From: Candidatus Aminicenantota bacterium
GTDB lineage: Bacteria; Acidobacteriota; Aminicenantia; Aminicenantales; Aminicenantaceae
Reading direction: 5' to 3'
Length of the DNA stretch: 32,502 nucleotides
Assembly (NCBI GenBank): GCA_023133225.1
Contig: JAGLWV010000056.1
Span: forward strand, 1-32,502
Part shown: positions 25,254 through 32,502 of the stretch, piece by piece
Numbering within the stretch: the stretch's first letter is position 1
Layout of the letters: the number at the start of each line of letters is the position of its first letter
Notes under the pieces: generated by a model
Databases searched by the model: none
What the model saw: only the letters and a program-made list of their open reading frames with translations
Told to the model about the DNA's origin: nothing
Position numbers and translations under genes: made by a program

Positions 25254-26572
25254 TGGACGACTTCGACTCTCTGTCCGTCTTTAAGAGATTCGACGCCAAC
25301 CACAACGATGACGTTGCCCTCTTCAAGACCACTTGTAATTTCAACCAGGTCTTCCTCCATAAGCCCAAGGGTGACCTCTTGCTGAGCCACCTGGCTCCTC
25401 CGGTCCATTACGAATACAAATGTTTTGTTCTGTTTGAAAAGAATGGCCTTTCTCGGGATGACCAGTACGTCTTGCTTCACGCCGATGACGATCCTGACTT
25501 CCACAAACATCCCAGGTTTCAACTTCAAACTTTCGTCATAGACCTCGACCGTCACCTTGACCGTTCCTGTTTCCACGTCTATGCGGGGATTGATCAATTT
25601 GACTTTTCCATGGAAACTGCTGCCTTTTAAGATCTCTGTGTTGACTTCAGTCTGCATCCCGGTCCTTAATTTGATGGAGTCGGAGGTGGGGACAAAAACA
25701 CGGATCAACAGCGGAGAAAAATCTTCGATAGTGTAGACCTGCTGGTTTGAATTGACTCTGTCTCCGGTTTCGATCAGCCGCTCGGTTATGTAGCCTTCCG
25801 ATAGGGCGCGTATCTTTGTCCAATTCAGCTGGAGCTGCAGGTTCTTGAAGTTTTCCTTCCGGTTATCATAATCAAGTTTCCTTTGTTTAAAGAGCGCTTC
25901 TGTGGCTTGATATTCTTGTTCGGAGATCAGATCTTTCTTGACAAGCTCCTGACTGCGAATGAAGTTGTTTTCTGCTTCCTCAAAAATGAGTTTAGCCTGT
26001 TCAAGTTGAATTGAGGCTTGTTGATAAGTGATTTTTATTTCTGTATCATCGAGGAGAGCCAGTACATCATTTTCTTTTACATAAGCTCCCTCTTCCTTTA
26101 CGATCTGTTTAATGTAGGCAGAAAGCCGGGAGAAGATCTCGATTTTGCGCTCCGGCTCAACGATTCCATTTAAAACAAGATAAGAGTTTAGATCTTTTCT
26201 GCTAACAGGTCCCACGTTTACAAGGGGTGCTGTACCTCCTTCATCTCGTCCCTTACTCCCTTGAGCTGCCGCTATCATTTCCTTGACCTGCTCTTTGGGA
26301 ATACGTCCGGACTTGATCGCCTCTTTCATGCGATCGGGTATATCGAGTTTATCGACATCAATGTCCTGCTCGCCGGATTTGGTTTGAGATTTGGATCCGG
26401 GTTTCTGTCTGGGGCTCCTTTGCGAATTGTCCTGTCCCTGACTTTTTTTATCTCGTGGCCGCTCATTTTGGGTTCGATCCGCACTTCCCTCAGAGCCGGC
26501 CTGATCAGATTTTCCGCAGCCATATGTTAGTGCCACTAACACCATTAGCATTGCAATGAATATTTTTTGCAT
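25250..26572 (-). CDS. periplasmic adaptor (membrane fusion protein) of RND efflux pump
   Basis: A 440-residue adaptor. The N-terminus is a signal sequence (FIAMLMVLVALTYGC) with Cys19, so lipoprotein processing is likely although the lipobox (TYGC) is not ideal. Residues about 20-75 are a low-complexity hydrophilic linker rich in Ser, Lys, Gln and Arg, followed by a short helical piece (IPDRMKEAIKSGRIPKEQV) unusual for adaptors. Then come a biotinyl-lipoyl half (about 125-160), a coiled-coil hairpin (about 160-225, ASIQLEQAKLIFEEAEN), the second lipoyl half, a beta-barrel (VRVFVP region) and a membrane-proximal domain ending in VESLKDGQRVEVV. GATGGAG precedes the ATG. It is first in the operon and should link the permeases to an outer-membrane channel. 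Confidence 0.88.
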   Translation of the reverse strand: MQKIFIAMLMVLVALTYGCGKSDQAGSEGSADRTQNERPRDKKSQGQDNSQRSPRQKPGSKSQTKSGEQDIDVDKLDIPDRMKEAIKSGRIPKEQVKEMIAAAQGSKGRDEGGTAPLVNVGPVSRKDLNSYLVLNGIVEPERKIEIFSRLSAYIKQIVKEEGAYVKENDVLALLDDTEIKITYQQASIQLEQAKLIFEEAENNFIRSQELVKKDLISEQEYQATEALFKQRKLDYDNRKENFKNLQLQLNWTKIRALSEGYITERLIETGDRVNSNQQVYTIEDFSPLLIRVFVPTSDSIKLRTGMQTEVNTEILKGSSFHGKVKLINPRIDVETGTVKVTVEVYDESLKLKPGMFVEVRIVIGVKQDVLVIPRKAILFKQNKTFVFVMDRRSQVAQQEVTLGLMEEDLVEITSGLEEGNVIVVVGVESLKDGQRVEVVQ

Positions 26573-26897
26573 TATTACTCCATCAAGATAGATCGCAGGT
26601 CATTCGAACCGATTGGTTTGATTTTTCATCACCAATCCATTGAAACAGCCTGGATTCGAATTGCTCATGATAATCATTAATTGATTGCGATCTCTTTCGC
26701 TATTATTATTAATTTATGTGTTTAACATACTTTTAGACGCATAAAAATCCATTTTCTTCCATTCATGTTGTGGTTCTCTATTACTATAGCATATTAGAGG
26801 TAAGAACTCACCCTTAAATACGCCTTGAGTACTCCTTGAATTCGCCTTAAATACGCCAGTATCAGCCTCATACTGAGTGCGCCAGTATCAGCTTCAT
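26573..26897. other. gene-free leader region of the efflux operon
   Basis: About 325 bp with no gene. The part next to the operon (26573-26800) is AT-rich and probably holds its promoter, but I cannot pick a convincing -35/-10 pair. The right part contains short tandem repeats (26810-26897), and the REP-like cluster follows. Confidence 0.4.
26810..26897. repeat. short tandem repeats (11-bp and 18-nt)
   Basis: Four degenerate 11-bp units lie head to tail at 26810-26853 (acccttaaata, cgccttgagta, ctccttgaatt, cgccttaaata). Directly after them an 18-mer, CGCCAGTATCAGCYTCAT, occurs at 26854-26871 and 26880-26897 with one mismatch. Confidence 0.65.
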
Positions 26898-27190
26898 CTG
26901 TCATTCCCGCGGAGCCTGTGCCCGCGCAGGCGGGGTAGCGGGAATCCAGGCTTGTTCCCGCGGAAGCGGGAAACCAGAAATACAAAAGACTCTTATCCAG
27001 ATATCTCTGGATTCCCGCCTGCGCGGGAATGACAAAAAAGCAGGAATGACATTCTTAAAAATGCTACTCCGCCTGCGCGGGAATGACAAAAAAGCAGGAA
27101 TGACATTCTTAAAAATGCTACTCCGCCTGCGCGGGCACAGGTTCCGCAGGAATGACATTTTGTGAAACAGGAATGACATTTTGTAAAACA
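26898..27190. repeat. REP-like cluster with nested inverted and tandem repeats
   Basis: The cluster contains several copies of the REP core (TCATTCCCGCG...GCGGGAATCCAG and its inverse). Within it a 54-bp unit, starting CGCCTGCGCGGGAATGAC, is repeated exactly in tandem at 27016-27069 and 27070-27123 with a 12-nt third start. A GC-rich block at about 26908-26936 recurs inverted at about 27122-27150. Two 21-bp units (CAGGAATGACATTTTGTRAAA) at 27147-27188 close it. Open frames through it, reading FPRRRESR, are artefacts of the repeat. Confidence 0.8.
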
Positions 27191-27224
27191 GGTATTAATA
27201 TTTACAACTTAATGGGAGATGAAC

Positions 27225-27740
27225 CTAAAATTTTAAAGTTAATCTGTATCTGTAACCCAGATCCTTTAATTTAAATTTCAGCGATTGGATGACTTTTATT
27301 TCCGGGATGTTCCATTTCGCAATACAGGCATAGACTTCTTTGTATCCCTGTTTTCTTGCATATTCTATGATCTCTCTGTGAAGTTTCTTTGAGATTCCCT
27401 GGTTCCTGAAGGATTTGGAAACAAAAGTGATCTGCAGAAAAAACTCAGGAGGAGTCCAGTTGGAAGAAACAGGCAAAATATCATACATATTGTCCACTTC
27501 AGGGGCACCGAGCGATGGAAACCCCATGAGATACCCCACCACCTTACCCTCAACAAGAGCAACAAAAGTTTTGTACTTGTTTTCAGGCATGAGATAGCGG
27601 TTCCGGTAGTTATCTAATCCTGATTTGATCTTAACGTCCTTGAATTTCTCTGCTAGTTCAGCCTCCAACTCCATGACCAACTTGAGGAACTGCTCCAAAT
27701 CCTTAGGTCGATATTCTCTGATTTTCACATTTAAATCCAT
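27225..27740 (-). CDS. GNAT-family acetyltransferase
   Basis: A 171-residue protein of the GNAT fold. Motif A is visible as ITFVSKSFRNQGISKKL (Arg/Gln-x-x-Gly, acetyl-CoA pyrophosphate loop), preceded by a strand carrying KVVGYLMGF and followed by a helix and the strand EVYACIAKWN, with a C-terminal YRYRLTLKF strand. It would transfer an acetyl group from acetyl-CoA to an unidentified amine; the substrate is not inferable. AAGGGAG precedes the ATG. It lies 24 bp after the outer-membrane barrel gene and is probably the last gene of that operon. It ends at the edge of the REP-like cluster. Confidence 0.8.
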   Translation of the reverse strand: MDLNVKIREYRPKDLEQFLKLVMELEAELAEKFKDVKIKSGLDNYRNRYLMPENKYKTFVALVEGKVVGYLMGFPSLGAPEVDNMYDILPVSSNWTPPEFFLQITFVSKSFRNQGISKKLHREIIEYARKQGYKEVYACIAKWNIPEIKVIQSLKFKLKDLGYRYRLTLKF

Positions 27741-27764
27741 TTTTGTCTCCCTTCACATCCTAAA

Positions 27765-28955
27765 TTAAAAATAGACCCGAGCGCGCACTAATCCTCCAGA
27801 CCCCATGTTTTTAGCGAATGCCTTTCCTTCCTTGCCGAAGTTAACATTCAGATAAACAAAGATCTCAACATTATCTGAGAGGCTGTAATTAAGAGTAGGG
27901 ACTAGAGCAAAACTGTTATCTGAGAGGCTGTAAATTGTTGAGAATCCAACATTCAGTAAATCGGTAGCCGGATGCTGGATGAAAACATAAACCTGGTCAC
28001 GCGATATGGCCTTTTGTTCCGTTGTCATAAGCCGCATCCAATCATTGAGGTTGTACTGCTCATGGTCGGTCTTGCCCAGTGTATTCCGGTAGTATTCGAC
28101 CATCAAGTAGGTCTGAAAATCAAAAGTGTAATCCGTGCCAACAACAAGCTCATAGAAATCTGTCGAATGTTCCATCCAGTTGTAGGCATATTCTGCCCAG
28201 ACGCCTAATCCTAAAAGCTCCCCGGCTGTGTTCGCTCCCAGAAGCTGCCGTTTCTCAGGCAGTTCCACAAAATTCATGTTTTCATCATCAAAGCGAGTAT
28301 AATCGTGAAAACGCCAGACTTTTTCGATGCCGATAAGAGAATAATCGAAATGAGATATTCGCCCCTTAAGCTGGATCATTTTTGCCGAATTTTTCCATGT
28401 ATCATCCGGTGAATAGAGGGCTGTGAGTGTGTATGAGGACCCGATTGGGACATCCAAACGCACGGCATTGTATCCGGGTTGCTCATAAGTAGGATCGAGC
28501 AGGTCTTTTATGTTAAAAACATCTGTCGGATTCCAGATATTGCCTGTACCCAATGAGATTTGTTGTTTCCCCACGGTTAGGTCGCAATATTTAAAGGACA
28601 GCTTTATATAGGCATTATCGAGAAAAGTTCGATTTGAAAACGGAAGCACATAAAAAGACTCCATTCCAGGAGTAACTTCAGAAGTGACATCGGAAGACAA
28701 AAAGTCCAGAATATTCCATCTGGTTTTGCCATGAAAAGTGATGTAATCAAAGTTTGCAGCGAATGTTATATTATCAGAAGGATTTGATTTTATGTCCAAC
28801 CGGAGCTTATTGGAATAAAGCTGGAGAAAATCGTTCTTTGTGACAGCTCCCATTATCTGGGATTCGAAATAGCCAAAAATGTCAACTTTCTCCTGAGCGG
28901 TTAAGGGTGAGAGGAAAAAAGAGAAAGTGATGAGTACAAGGATTCCTTTTCTCAT
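27765..28955 (-). CDS. outer-membrane beta-barrel protein (porin-like)
   Basis: A 396-residue protein with a signal peptide (GILVLITFSFFLSPLTAQ) and a mature part of regularly spaced amphipathic strands: KVDIFGYFESQIMGA, NKLRLDI, LTVGKQQISLGTGNIWNPTDVF, and a final GGLVRARVYF ending in Phe, the outer-membrane targeting signal. The phrase GKQQISLGTGNIWNPTD resembles porin-like families with a conserved R/KQ-x-x-x-GxGxxxNPxD motif. About 16-18 strands are likely. Its ATG overlaps the stop of the lipoprotein-sorting-like gene in ATGA, so the two are coupled and may work together at the outer membrane. Confidence 0.78.
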   Translation of the reverse strand: MRKGILVLITFSFFLSPLTAQEKVDIFGYFESQIMGAVTKNDFLQLYSNKLRLDIKSNPSDNITFAANFDYITFHGKTRWNILDFLSSDVTSEVTPGMESFYVLPFSNRTFLDNAYIKLSFKYCDLTVGKQQISLGTGNIWNPTDVFNIKDLLDPTYEQPGYNAVRLDVPIGSSYTLTALYSPDDTWKNSAKMIQLKGRISHFDYSLIGIEKVWRFHDYTRFDDENMNFVELPEKRQLLGANTAGELLGLGVWAEYAYNWMEHSTDFYELVVGTDYTFDFQTYLMVEYYRNTLGKTDHEQYNLNDWMRLMTTEQKAISRDQVYVFIQHPATDLLNVGFSTIYSLSDNSFALVPTLNYSLSDNVEIFVYLNVNFGKEGKAFAKNMGSGGLVRARVYF

Positions 28956-29713
28956 TTTTTTAGACCCCTTTCCGTAAACATGCTGTCGTCTAATTTGACG
29001 TTGTATTTCACTTCGAGAAGCTCCATTTCTGTCTGTGTATTGTCCTGTTTGTTGTACATGACCACCTTCATCGCCGTGGGAATGTTATCGATAACGCGGA
29101 TATCACTCTGGACCAGTCTCTTCAGCAAAAAAGTTGTGTCATCTTCGTCATAATAATCAATAACTAATGGATAAAAATTTTCTTTGAGGACCCATAAGAT
29201 CAGTCTCGAATAAGAAGTATCGCTGTCCGGTTTGCGGATTAGCTCTAATGTGTAACAATCGTGCCCCTCCATTTTTTCATCTTTAAGCCTCTTGGAGCTA
29301 AATTCCTTGATAAAGGCATCTCCGCTTCCCATATCTTCGTAAGAAAAGTCACTTCCCTGCATTTTCTGCTTTTTTGCATGTGAAGCAAGTTTCCGGACAC
29401 GTTGGGTTCGTGCATTGAACATCCAGATATCGTCGGCATGATTCAGCATCAATGTCGCCAGCCCTTTGATACGCCTTGGTTCCAGATATCGCACAAGGTT
29501 TTTCTCTCCTTTATCCTTGCTCCACGATTCATAGATAAAGGTTCGTTTCTTACCCGACGTGGTCAAGATTGTCATTTTTGCTTTTGCCTGAACCGAATCG
29601 ACATTCATCAATTCATTGACTTTCTCGATGATGTCTTCTCCTGTGAGCTCCTGGCTGAATAAACCCGGAGCCATAAGTAAAACAGTCAATGCTGAAATCA
29701 TTATTATTTTCAT
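28952..29713 (-). CDS. outer membrane lipoprotein-sorting protein-like (LolA/COG2834 family)
   Basis: A 253-residue exported protein. I start it at the ATG at 29713, which has AGAGGAAA upstream and opens into a signal peptide (MKIIMISALTVLLMAPGLFS); the frame continues 16 codons upstream with no signal sequence. The mature part fits the COG2834 family, LolA/LolB-like half-barrels: SKDKGEKNLVRYLEPRRIKG, LATLMLNHADDIWMFNARTQ, then RVRKLAS and the family hallmark GSDFSYEDM. Such proteins are periplasmic and are often encoded beside outer-membrane barrels and RND/MMPL exporters, as here, where a barrel follows by ATGA overlap. The cargo is unknown. It is the first gene of the operon and has a palindrome upstream. 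Confidence 0.82.
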   Translation of the reverse strand: MKIIMISALTVLLMAPGLFSQELTGEDIIEKVNELMNVDSVQAKAKMTILTTSGKKRTFIYESWSKDKGEKNLVRYLEPRRIKGLATLMLNHADDIWMFNARTQRVRKLASHAKKQKMQGSDFSYEDMGSGDAFIKEFSSKRLKDEKMEGHDCYTLELIRKPDSDTSYSRLILWVLKENFYPLVIDYYDEDDTTFLLKRLVQSDIRVIDNIPTAMKVVMYNKQDNTQTEMELLEVKYNVKLDDSMFTERGLKK

Positions 29714-29888
29714 GCGATTTCCTCTGTTTGTTCTTGTTTTTAAATCCCTGTTGATACTCATTGTTGGCTTCTGTGAGATTCAAGCTGTCATGAGTCAATC
29801 CTCCTCTTCATTTTATGAATTTCTGCCTCAACTTCAAAGCTTTTTTTGCTATTTATCATTTTCCATAACGATTTCATGGTGGTGCTTC

Positions 29889-29902
29889 AGGGAACGTTCC
29901 CT
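29889..29902. promoter_or_regulatory. perfect palindrome, candidate operator
   Basis: AGGGAACGTTCCCT is a perfect 14-bp palindrome in the divergent region, about 175 bp upstream of the lipoprotein-sorting-like gene and about 25 bp before the -35 of the ThiF-like gene. It has the size and symmetry of a dimeric repressor site. No regulator gene is present in the window. Confidence 0.45.
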
Positions 29903-29926
29903 AAGAGCAAAAATTTAGTGGAGTTT

Positions 29927-29956
29927 TTGCAAGAGGAATGTGGTAATCTTTAATAT
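29927..29956 (+). promoter_or_regulatory. possible promoter for the ThiF-like gene
   Basis: TTGCAA (29927-29932), an 18-bp spacer and TAATAT (29951-29956), about 55 bp before the ATG at 30012. Confidence 0.4.
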
Positions 29957-30011
29957 ACAGGAGACTCGAATTTTTGTTAAAATCTTTCTAGTAAGATTGA
30001 GGGGATAAATT

Positions 30012-30860
30012 ATGACCAAACGTAAGATCTCTATTTTTCTAAACGAACAAAATCGGTCTGTTCCAGAGGAAATAACCGCAGGTGAGCTACGTGATAAAGA
30101 AAAACCAGGGGCTGATATCCTGGTGATCAATGGTTTTCCAGCCCGAGAGGATTCCATTCTAAGGGAGGGTGATCAAGTGGTCTTTATTCGCCGCGGTGAA
30201 ACTCCAAAAAAAGAAGAGCTCGAAGCCCTTATGGTTGCCAGACATACTCCAGGTGTTCATAAGCGTATGAAGAAGGCCACGGTAGGGATTGCAGGATTGG
30301 GAGGATTGGGGTCTGCTGTTGCCATTGCCCTGGCCAGAATAGGCGTTGGAACACTGGTCCTTGTGGATTTTGATATTGTCGATCCAAGCAACCTTAATCG
30401 CCAGCATTTCTTTATTGATCAAATTGGCAAGGCAAAGACAGAGGCGATGAAAGAAATTTTGGCTAGTATCAATCCCTATGTTAAAGTCATTACTCACAAG
30501 GTTGAGCTGAACAGGATGAATATTCCTCAGCTGTTTAAGATGGCGGATGTTATAATCGAGTGCTTCGATCGTGCAGAAGAAAAAGCAATGATACTGGAGA
30601 CTGCTGCTGAATTATTGCCTGACACCTTTATTATTGGAGCATCCGGGCTAGCAGGTTATGGCGACAGCAACAGTATAAAGACCTGGAGAATAACGGGAAA
30701 AATGTATTTAATCGGAGACCTGGAGAAAGCAGCGGAGCCTGGACGAGGACTGATGGCTCCCCGGGTTGGTATCGCTGCCCATCATCAAGCCAATCTAGCG
30801 GTCAGTTTATTGATAGATCCTGAAAAAACACAGGCCCGCACCCCAGATATTCTGGAATAG
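30012..30860 (+). CDS. ThiF-like adenylyltransferase with fused ThiS-like N-terminus
   Basis: A 282-residue protein. Residues about 1-62 read as a ThiS-like ubiquitin fold (ISIFLNEQNRSVP, then ILVINGFPAREDSILREGDQ, VVFIRRGE), without a terminal Gly-Gly. Residues about 85-282 are an E1/ThiF domain: the ATP loop GIAGLGGLGSAVAIALARIG, the acidic strand VLVDFDIVDPSNLNRQHFF, KTEAM, and IIECFDRAEEKAM. The RHTPGVHKR linker marks the ThiF clade known from clostridia (TIGR02354-like). Such proteins adenylate a sulfur-carrier C-terminus in thiamine synthesis. The usual CxxC zinc pairs are absent, as in that clade. No other thi gene is nearby, so the pathway is an inference. AGGGGA precedes the ATG. Confidence 0.8.
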   Translation: MTKRKISIFLNEQNRSVPEEITAGELRDKEKPGADILVINGFPAREDSILREGDQVVFIRRGETPKKEELEALMVARHTPGVHKRMKKATVGIAGLGGLGSAVAIALARIGVGTLVLVDFDIVDPSNLNRQHFFIDQIGKAKTEAMKEILASINPYVKVITHKVELNRMNIPQLFKMADVIIECFDRAEEKAMILETAAELLPDTFIIGASGLAGYGDSNSIKTWRITGKMYLIGDLEKAAEPGRGLMAPRVGIAAHHQANLAVSLLIDPEKTQARTPDILE

Positions 30861-30882
30861 ATTGCTCAGACTGCGTCAAAAG

Positions 30883-30940
30883 AAAAAAGGGGACGGTCCT
30901 ATTTTTTCTAATAAGAAAAAATAGGACCGTCCCCTTTTTT
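30883..30940. terminator. perfect 26-bp inverted repeat (REP-like or bidirectional terminator)
   Basis: Arms at 30883-30908 and 30915-30940 are exactly complementary around the 6-nt loop TAATAA. The stem has a GGGGACGGTCCTA core flanked by A6 and T6 tracts. It begins 22 bp after the ThiF-like stop. With T tracts on both sides it can end transcripts in either direction. From memory, the GGGGACGGTCC core is a recurrent dispersed element in many genomes. Confidence 0.65.
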
Positions 30941-31085
30941 CCGCCCCCTTTTATCTATCAACTCGTGAATCATTCAGGTTGAAACACCGAGAAAAAAAAG
31001 ATGGAGATATAAAGTTGGAATGAATATAATGAGCCTAGATTATTCATGTTTTATGAAGAGTCCGGGTTAATGTTTAGAGGTAAAA

Positions 31086-32502
31086 ATGGAAATTAATTTT
31101 AAAGACAGAGATATCATCTCAATAACTGATTTTAGAAGAGAAGAAATTCTTTATTTGTGTGAACAAGCACAGATGATGTTTGATTTAGAAAAAAACAAAA
31201 AAAGAGATGGTTTGTCAAATGAGCTGAAGAACAAGGCTTTAGCGTATATGTTTTATGAGCCGAGCACAAGGACTAAGACAAGTTTCATTACTGCAATGCG
31301 CCAGTTGGGAGGCAATAGTGATGGTTTTTCAGGCATTGAAAGTACAGCTGTGATGAAAAAGGAAACAATTAGAGACACTGTAATGATGATGGAAGCAAAT
31401 CATTTTGATGTCATTGTTATGAGACATCCTCTGGGAGGTTCATTACAGTGGGCTGCTGATGTTGCATCCATTCCTGTGATCAATGGAGGTGACGGGAAAA
31501 ATGAGCATCCTACTCAATCAATGCTTGATATTTTTACATTATATCTCTTAAACGAAAAAAACCTGGATGGAATAAGCATTGGTTTTGGAGGAGACTTATC
31601 TCACGGAAGAACAATACGGTCCTTAAGTCTTGCGTTATCCTGTTTCAAAGATATTACGGTAAGATGGGCTGCCGAAGAGCTTCTGGGAATGCCTGAAGAT
31701 CTGGTTGAGCTTCTTAAATCAAGAGGAGTCGTTGTTATTAGGGAAAAAAGTGTTGAGGATGTCATGTCTAAAGTCCAATTTTATTATATGACAAGGCCGC
31801 AGTTAGAACGAATGGGAGGTATCACTAAAAATGAGGTCATGAATATGATGAAAAAGTACAGGATTGACCTCGATAAAGTGAAAGGATCTCAAGTGAAATT
31901 GATGCATCCTCTTCCTGTAAACAGCGAAGTTGCAGAAATTGACTATGAAGTATATTTTGATGAATCCCAGGCATTTTTCCAGCAAGCTGAAAATGGTATT
32001 TTCCTCAGAAAGGCATTGCTCTATGAAATGTTAAAGGATAAGGAAAGCGTTCAATTCAGCGGGAAGTTAAATCCTCTTCTTGAACATGGCAATAACAGAT
32101 TAAAAAGAATAATAAAAGAGAGGGATAAAGAAAAAAGAAGATTTATTGATAATTTAACGAATGGGACGGTTGTCGATCATTTGCTGCCTGGAACAGAGCA
32201 AAAGATCGTTGCTGAATTGGACTTAACGAATAGAGGCAGTATCTCTATTCCTGCACATCTCCCTAAAGCTGGGAAATCTTTTTTAAAAACAGATTTATCC
32301 GGGCTGAGTGAGAAAGAATTAAAGAAGATAGCTTTAGCCTCTCCAGAGGCTACGATCAATTATATAAAAGATGGAAAAATCGTAGAAAAATTTGTTTATT
32401 TTTTGTGTAAGGATACTAACTGTGTCACAAGAGTCATCAATGAGGATGTTCCTCCAAAATTCTATAAAGATGATGGGACAATAAGATGCAGATACTGCAG
32501 AA
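31086..32502 (+). CDS. pyrBI: fused aspartate carbamoyltransferase PyrB-PyrI (truncated at right edge)
   Basis: An uninterrupted frame of 472 codons from the ATG at 31086 to the window end. The first 320 residues are the catalytic chain: EPSTRTKTSF (carbamoyl-phosphate site), MKKETIRDT (80s-type loop), VMRHP, EHPTQSMLD, GDLSHGRTIRSL, YYMTRPQLERMGG and MHPLPVNSEV. After a charged linker (KRIIKERDKEKRRF) comes the regulatory chain: NGTVVDHLLPG, LDLTNRGS and the zinc cysteines C-KDTN-C and, at the edge, C-RY-C. It makes carbamoyl-aspartate in pyrimidine synthesis, and the regulatory part suggests nucleotide allostery. Fused PyrB-PyrI chains are known from Thermotoga and Treponema. GAGGT precedes the ATG by 4-5 bases. 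The remaining few residues lie outside the window. Confidence 0.93.
   Translation, partial: MEINFKDRDIISITDFRREEILYLCEQAQMMFDLEKNKKRDGLSNELKNKALAYMFYEPSTRTKTSFITAMRQLGGNSDGFSGIESTAVMKKETIRDTVMMMEANHFDVIVMRHPLGGSLQWAADVASIPVINGGDGKNEHPTQSMLDIFTLYLLNEKNLDGISIGFGGDLSHGRTIRSLSLALSCFKDITVRWAAEELLGMPEDLVELLKSRGVVVIREKSVEDVMSKVQFYYMTRPQLERMGGITKNEVMNMMKKYRIDLDKVKGSQVKLMHPLPVNSEVAEIDYEVYFDESQAFFQQAENGIFLRKALLYEMLKDKESVQFSGKLNPLLEHGNNRLKRIIKERDKEKRRFIDNLTNGTVVDHLLPGTEQKIVAELDLTNRGSISIPAHLPKAGKSFLKTDLSGLSEKELKKIALASPEATINYIKDGKIVEKFVYFLCKDTNCVTRVINEDVPPKFYKDDGTIRCRYCR

Noticed and set aside
27016-27135. Regularly repeated 54-bp units that might suggest a CRISPR array
   Set aside because: The whole unit, including what would be the spacer, is identical in both full copies, there are only two and a bit copies, and no cas gene is present. 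It is a tandem duplication inside a REP cluster.
26794-27179. Minus-strand open frames reading PRRRESR-type peptides
   Set aside because: They are translations of the REP-like repeat. The peptide is a known artefact of such repeats, there is no ribosome binding site, and its tandem duplications simply follow the DNA repeats.

Overview
The window looks like chromosomal DNA of a Gram-negative bacterium with an outer membrane. It encodes several signal-peptide beta-barrels ending in a terminal Phe, a tripartite-type RND efflux operon and a lipoprotein-sorting (COG2834-like) protein. Base composition is moderate, starts are mostly ATG with clear Shine-Dalgarno sequences, and several promoters fit a sigma70-like consensus. 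A zinc-ribbon/kinase/TPR protein, a VPS10/BNR-type secreted repeat protein, a six-bladed propeller with a GQGPGE motif and a fused PyrB-PyrI all fit a deep lineage such as Candidatus Aminicenantes or another Acidobacteria-like group. That assignment is inference from gene content only; no rRNA or universal marker is present.

Layout. 1-1421: the start of a PilZ-domain protein running off the left edge, and a NIF3-like metal protein, both on the minus strand. 1613-4123: three plus-strand genes (small outer-membrane barrel, integral membrane protein, calcineurin-type phosphoesterase). 4247-7419: a membrane Ser/Thr kinase with a TPR sensor-like half, then an NTF2-like protein. 7712-10326: a CDF-type cation transporter with an altered metal site, a small secreted beta protein and a PLP Ser/Thr dehydratase. 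10404-11492: a secreted beta-propeller, minus strand.

11614-15297 is an accessory, defence-like island. It holds an AbiE type IV toxin-antitoxin pair on the minus strand, with its own promoter and a perfect inverted-repeat operator, and a plus-strand TIR-winged helix-TPR protein with a strong promoter. It is bounded on the right by REP-like repeats.

15765-26572 is a long minus-strand block. It contains the VPS10/BNR protein, then an efflux operon read in the order periplasmic adaptor, permease 2, permease 1, joined by ATGA overlaps. After a REP-rich intergenic stretch (26810-27190) comes a second minus-strand operon of a lipoprotein-sorting-like protein, an outer-membrane barrel and a GNAT acetyltransferase (27225-29713). 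A perfect 14-bp palindrome lies upstream of it. On the plus strand follow a ThiS-ThiF-like fusion (30012-30860), a perfect 26-bp hairpin, and a fused aspartate carbamoyltransferase PyrB-PyrI that is cut by the right edge.

The most interesting parts are the TIR/AbiE island with its operator, the CDF transporter that has lost the canonical acidic metal ligands, a 48-nt element repeated in front of two unrelated minus-strand genes, and the unusual fusions (PyrB-PyrI, ThiS-ThiF). I found no tRNA, rRNA, CRISPR array or intact transposase.
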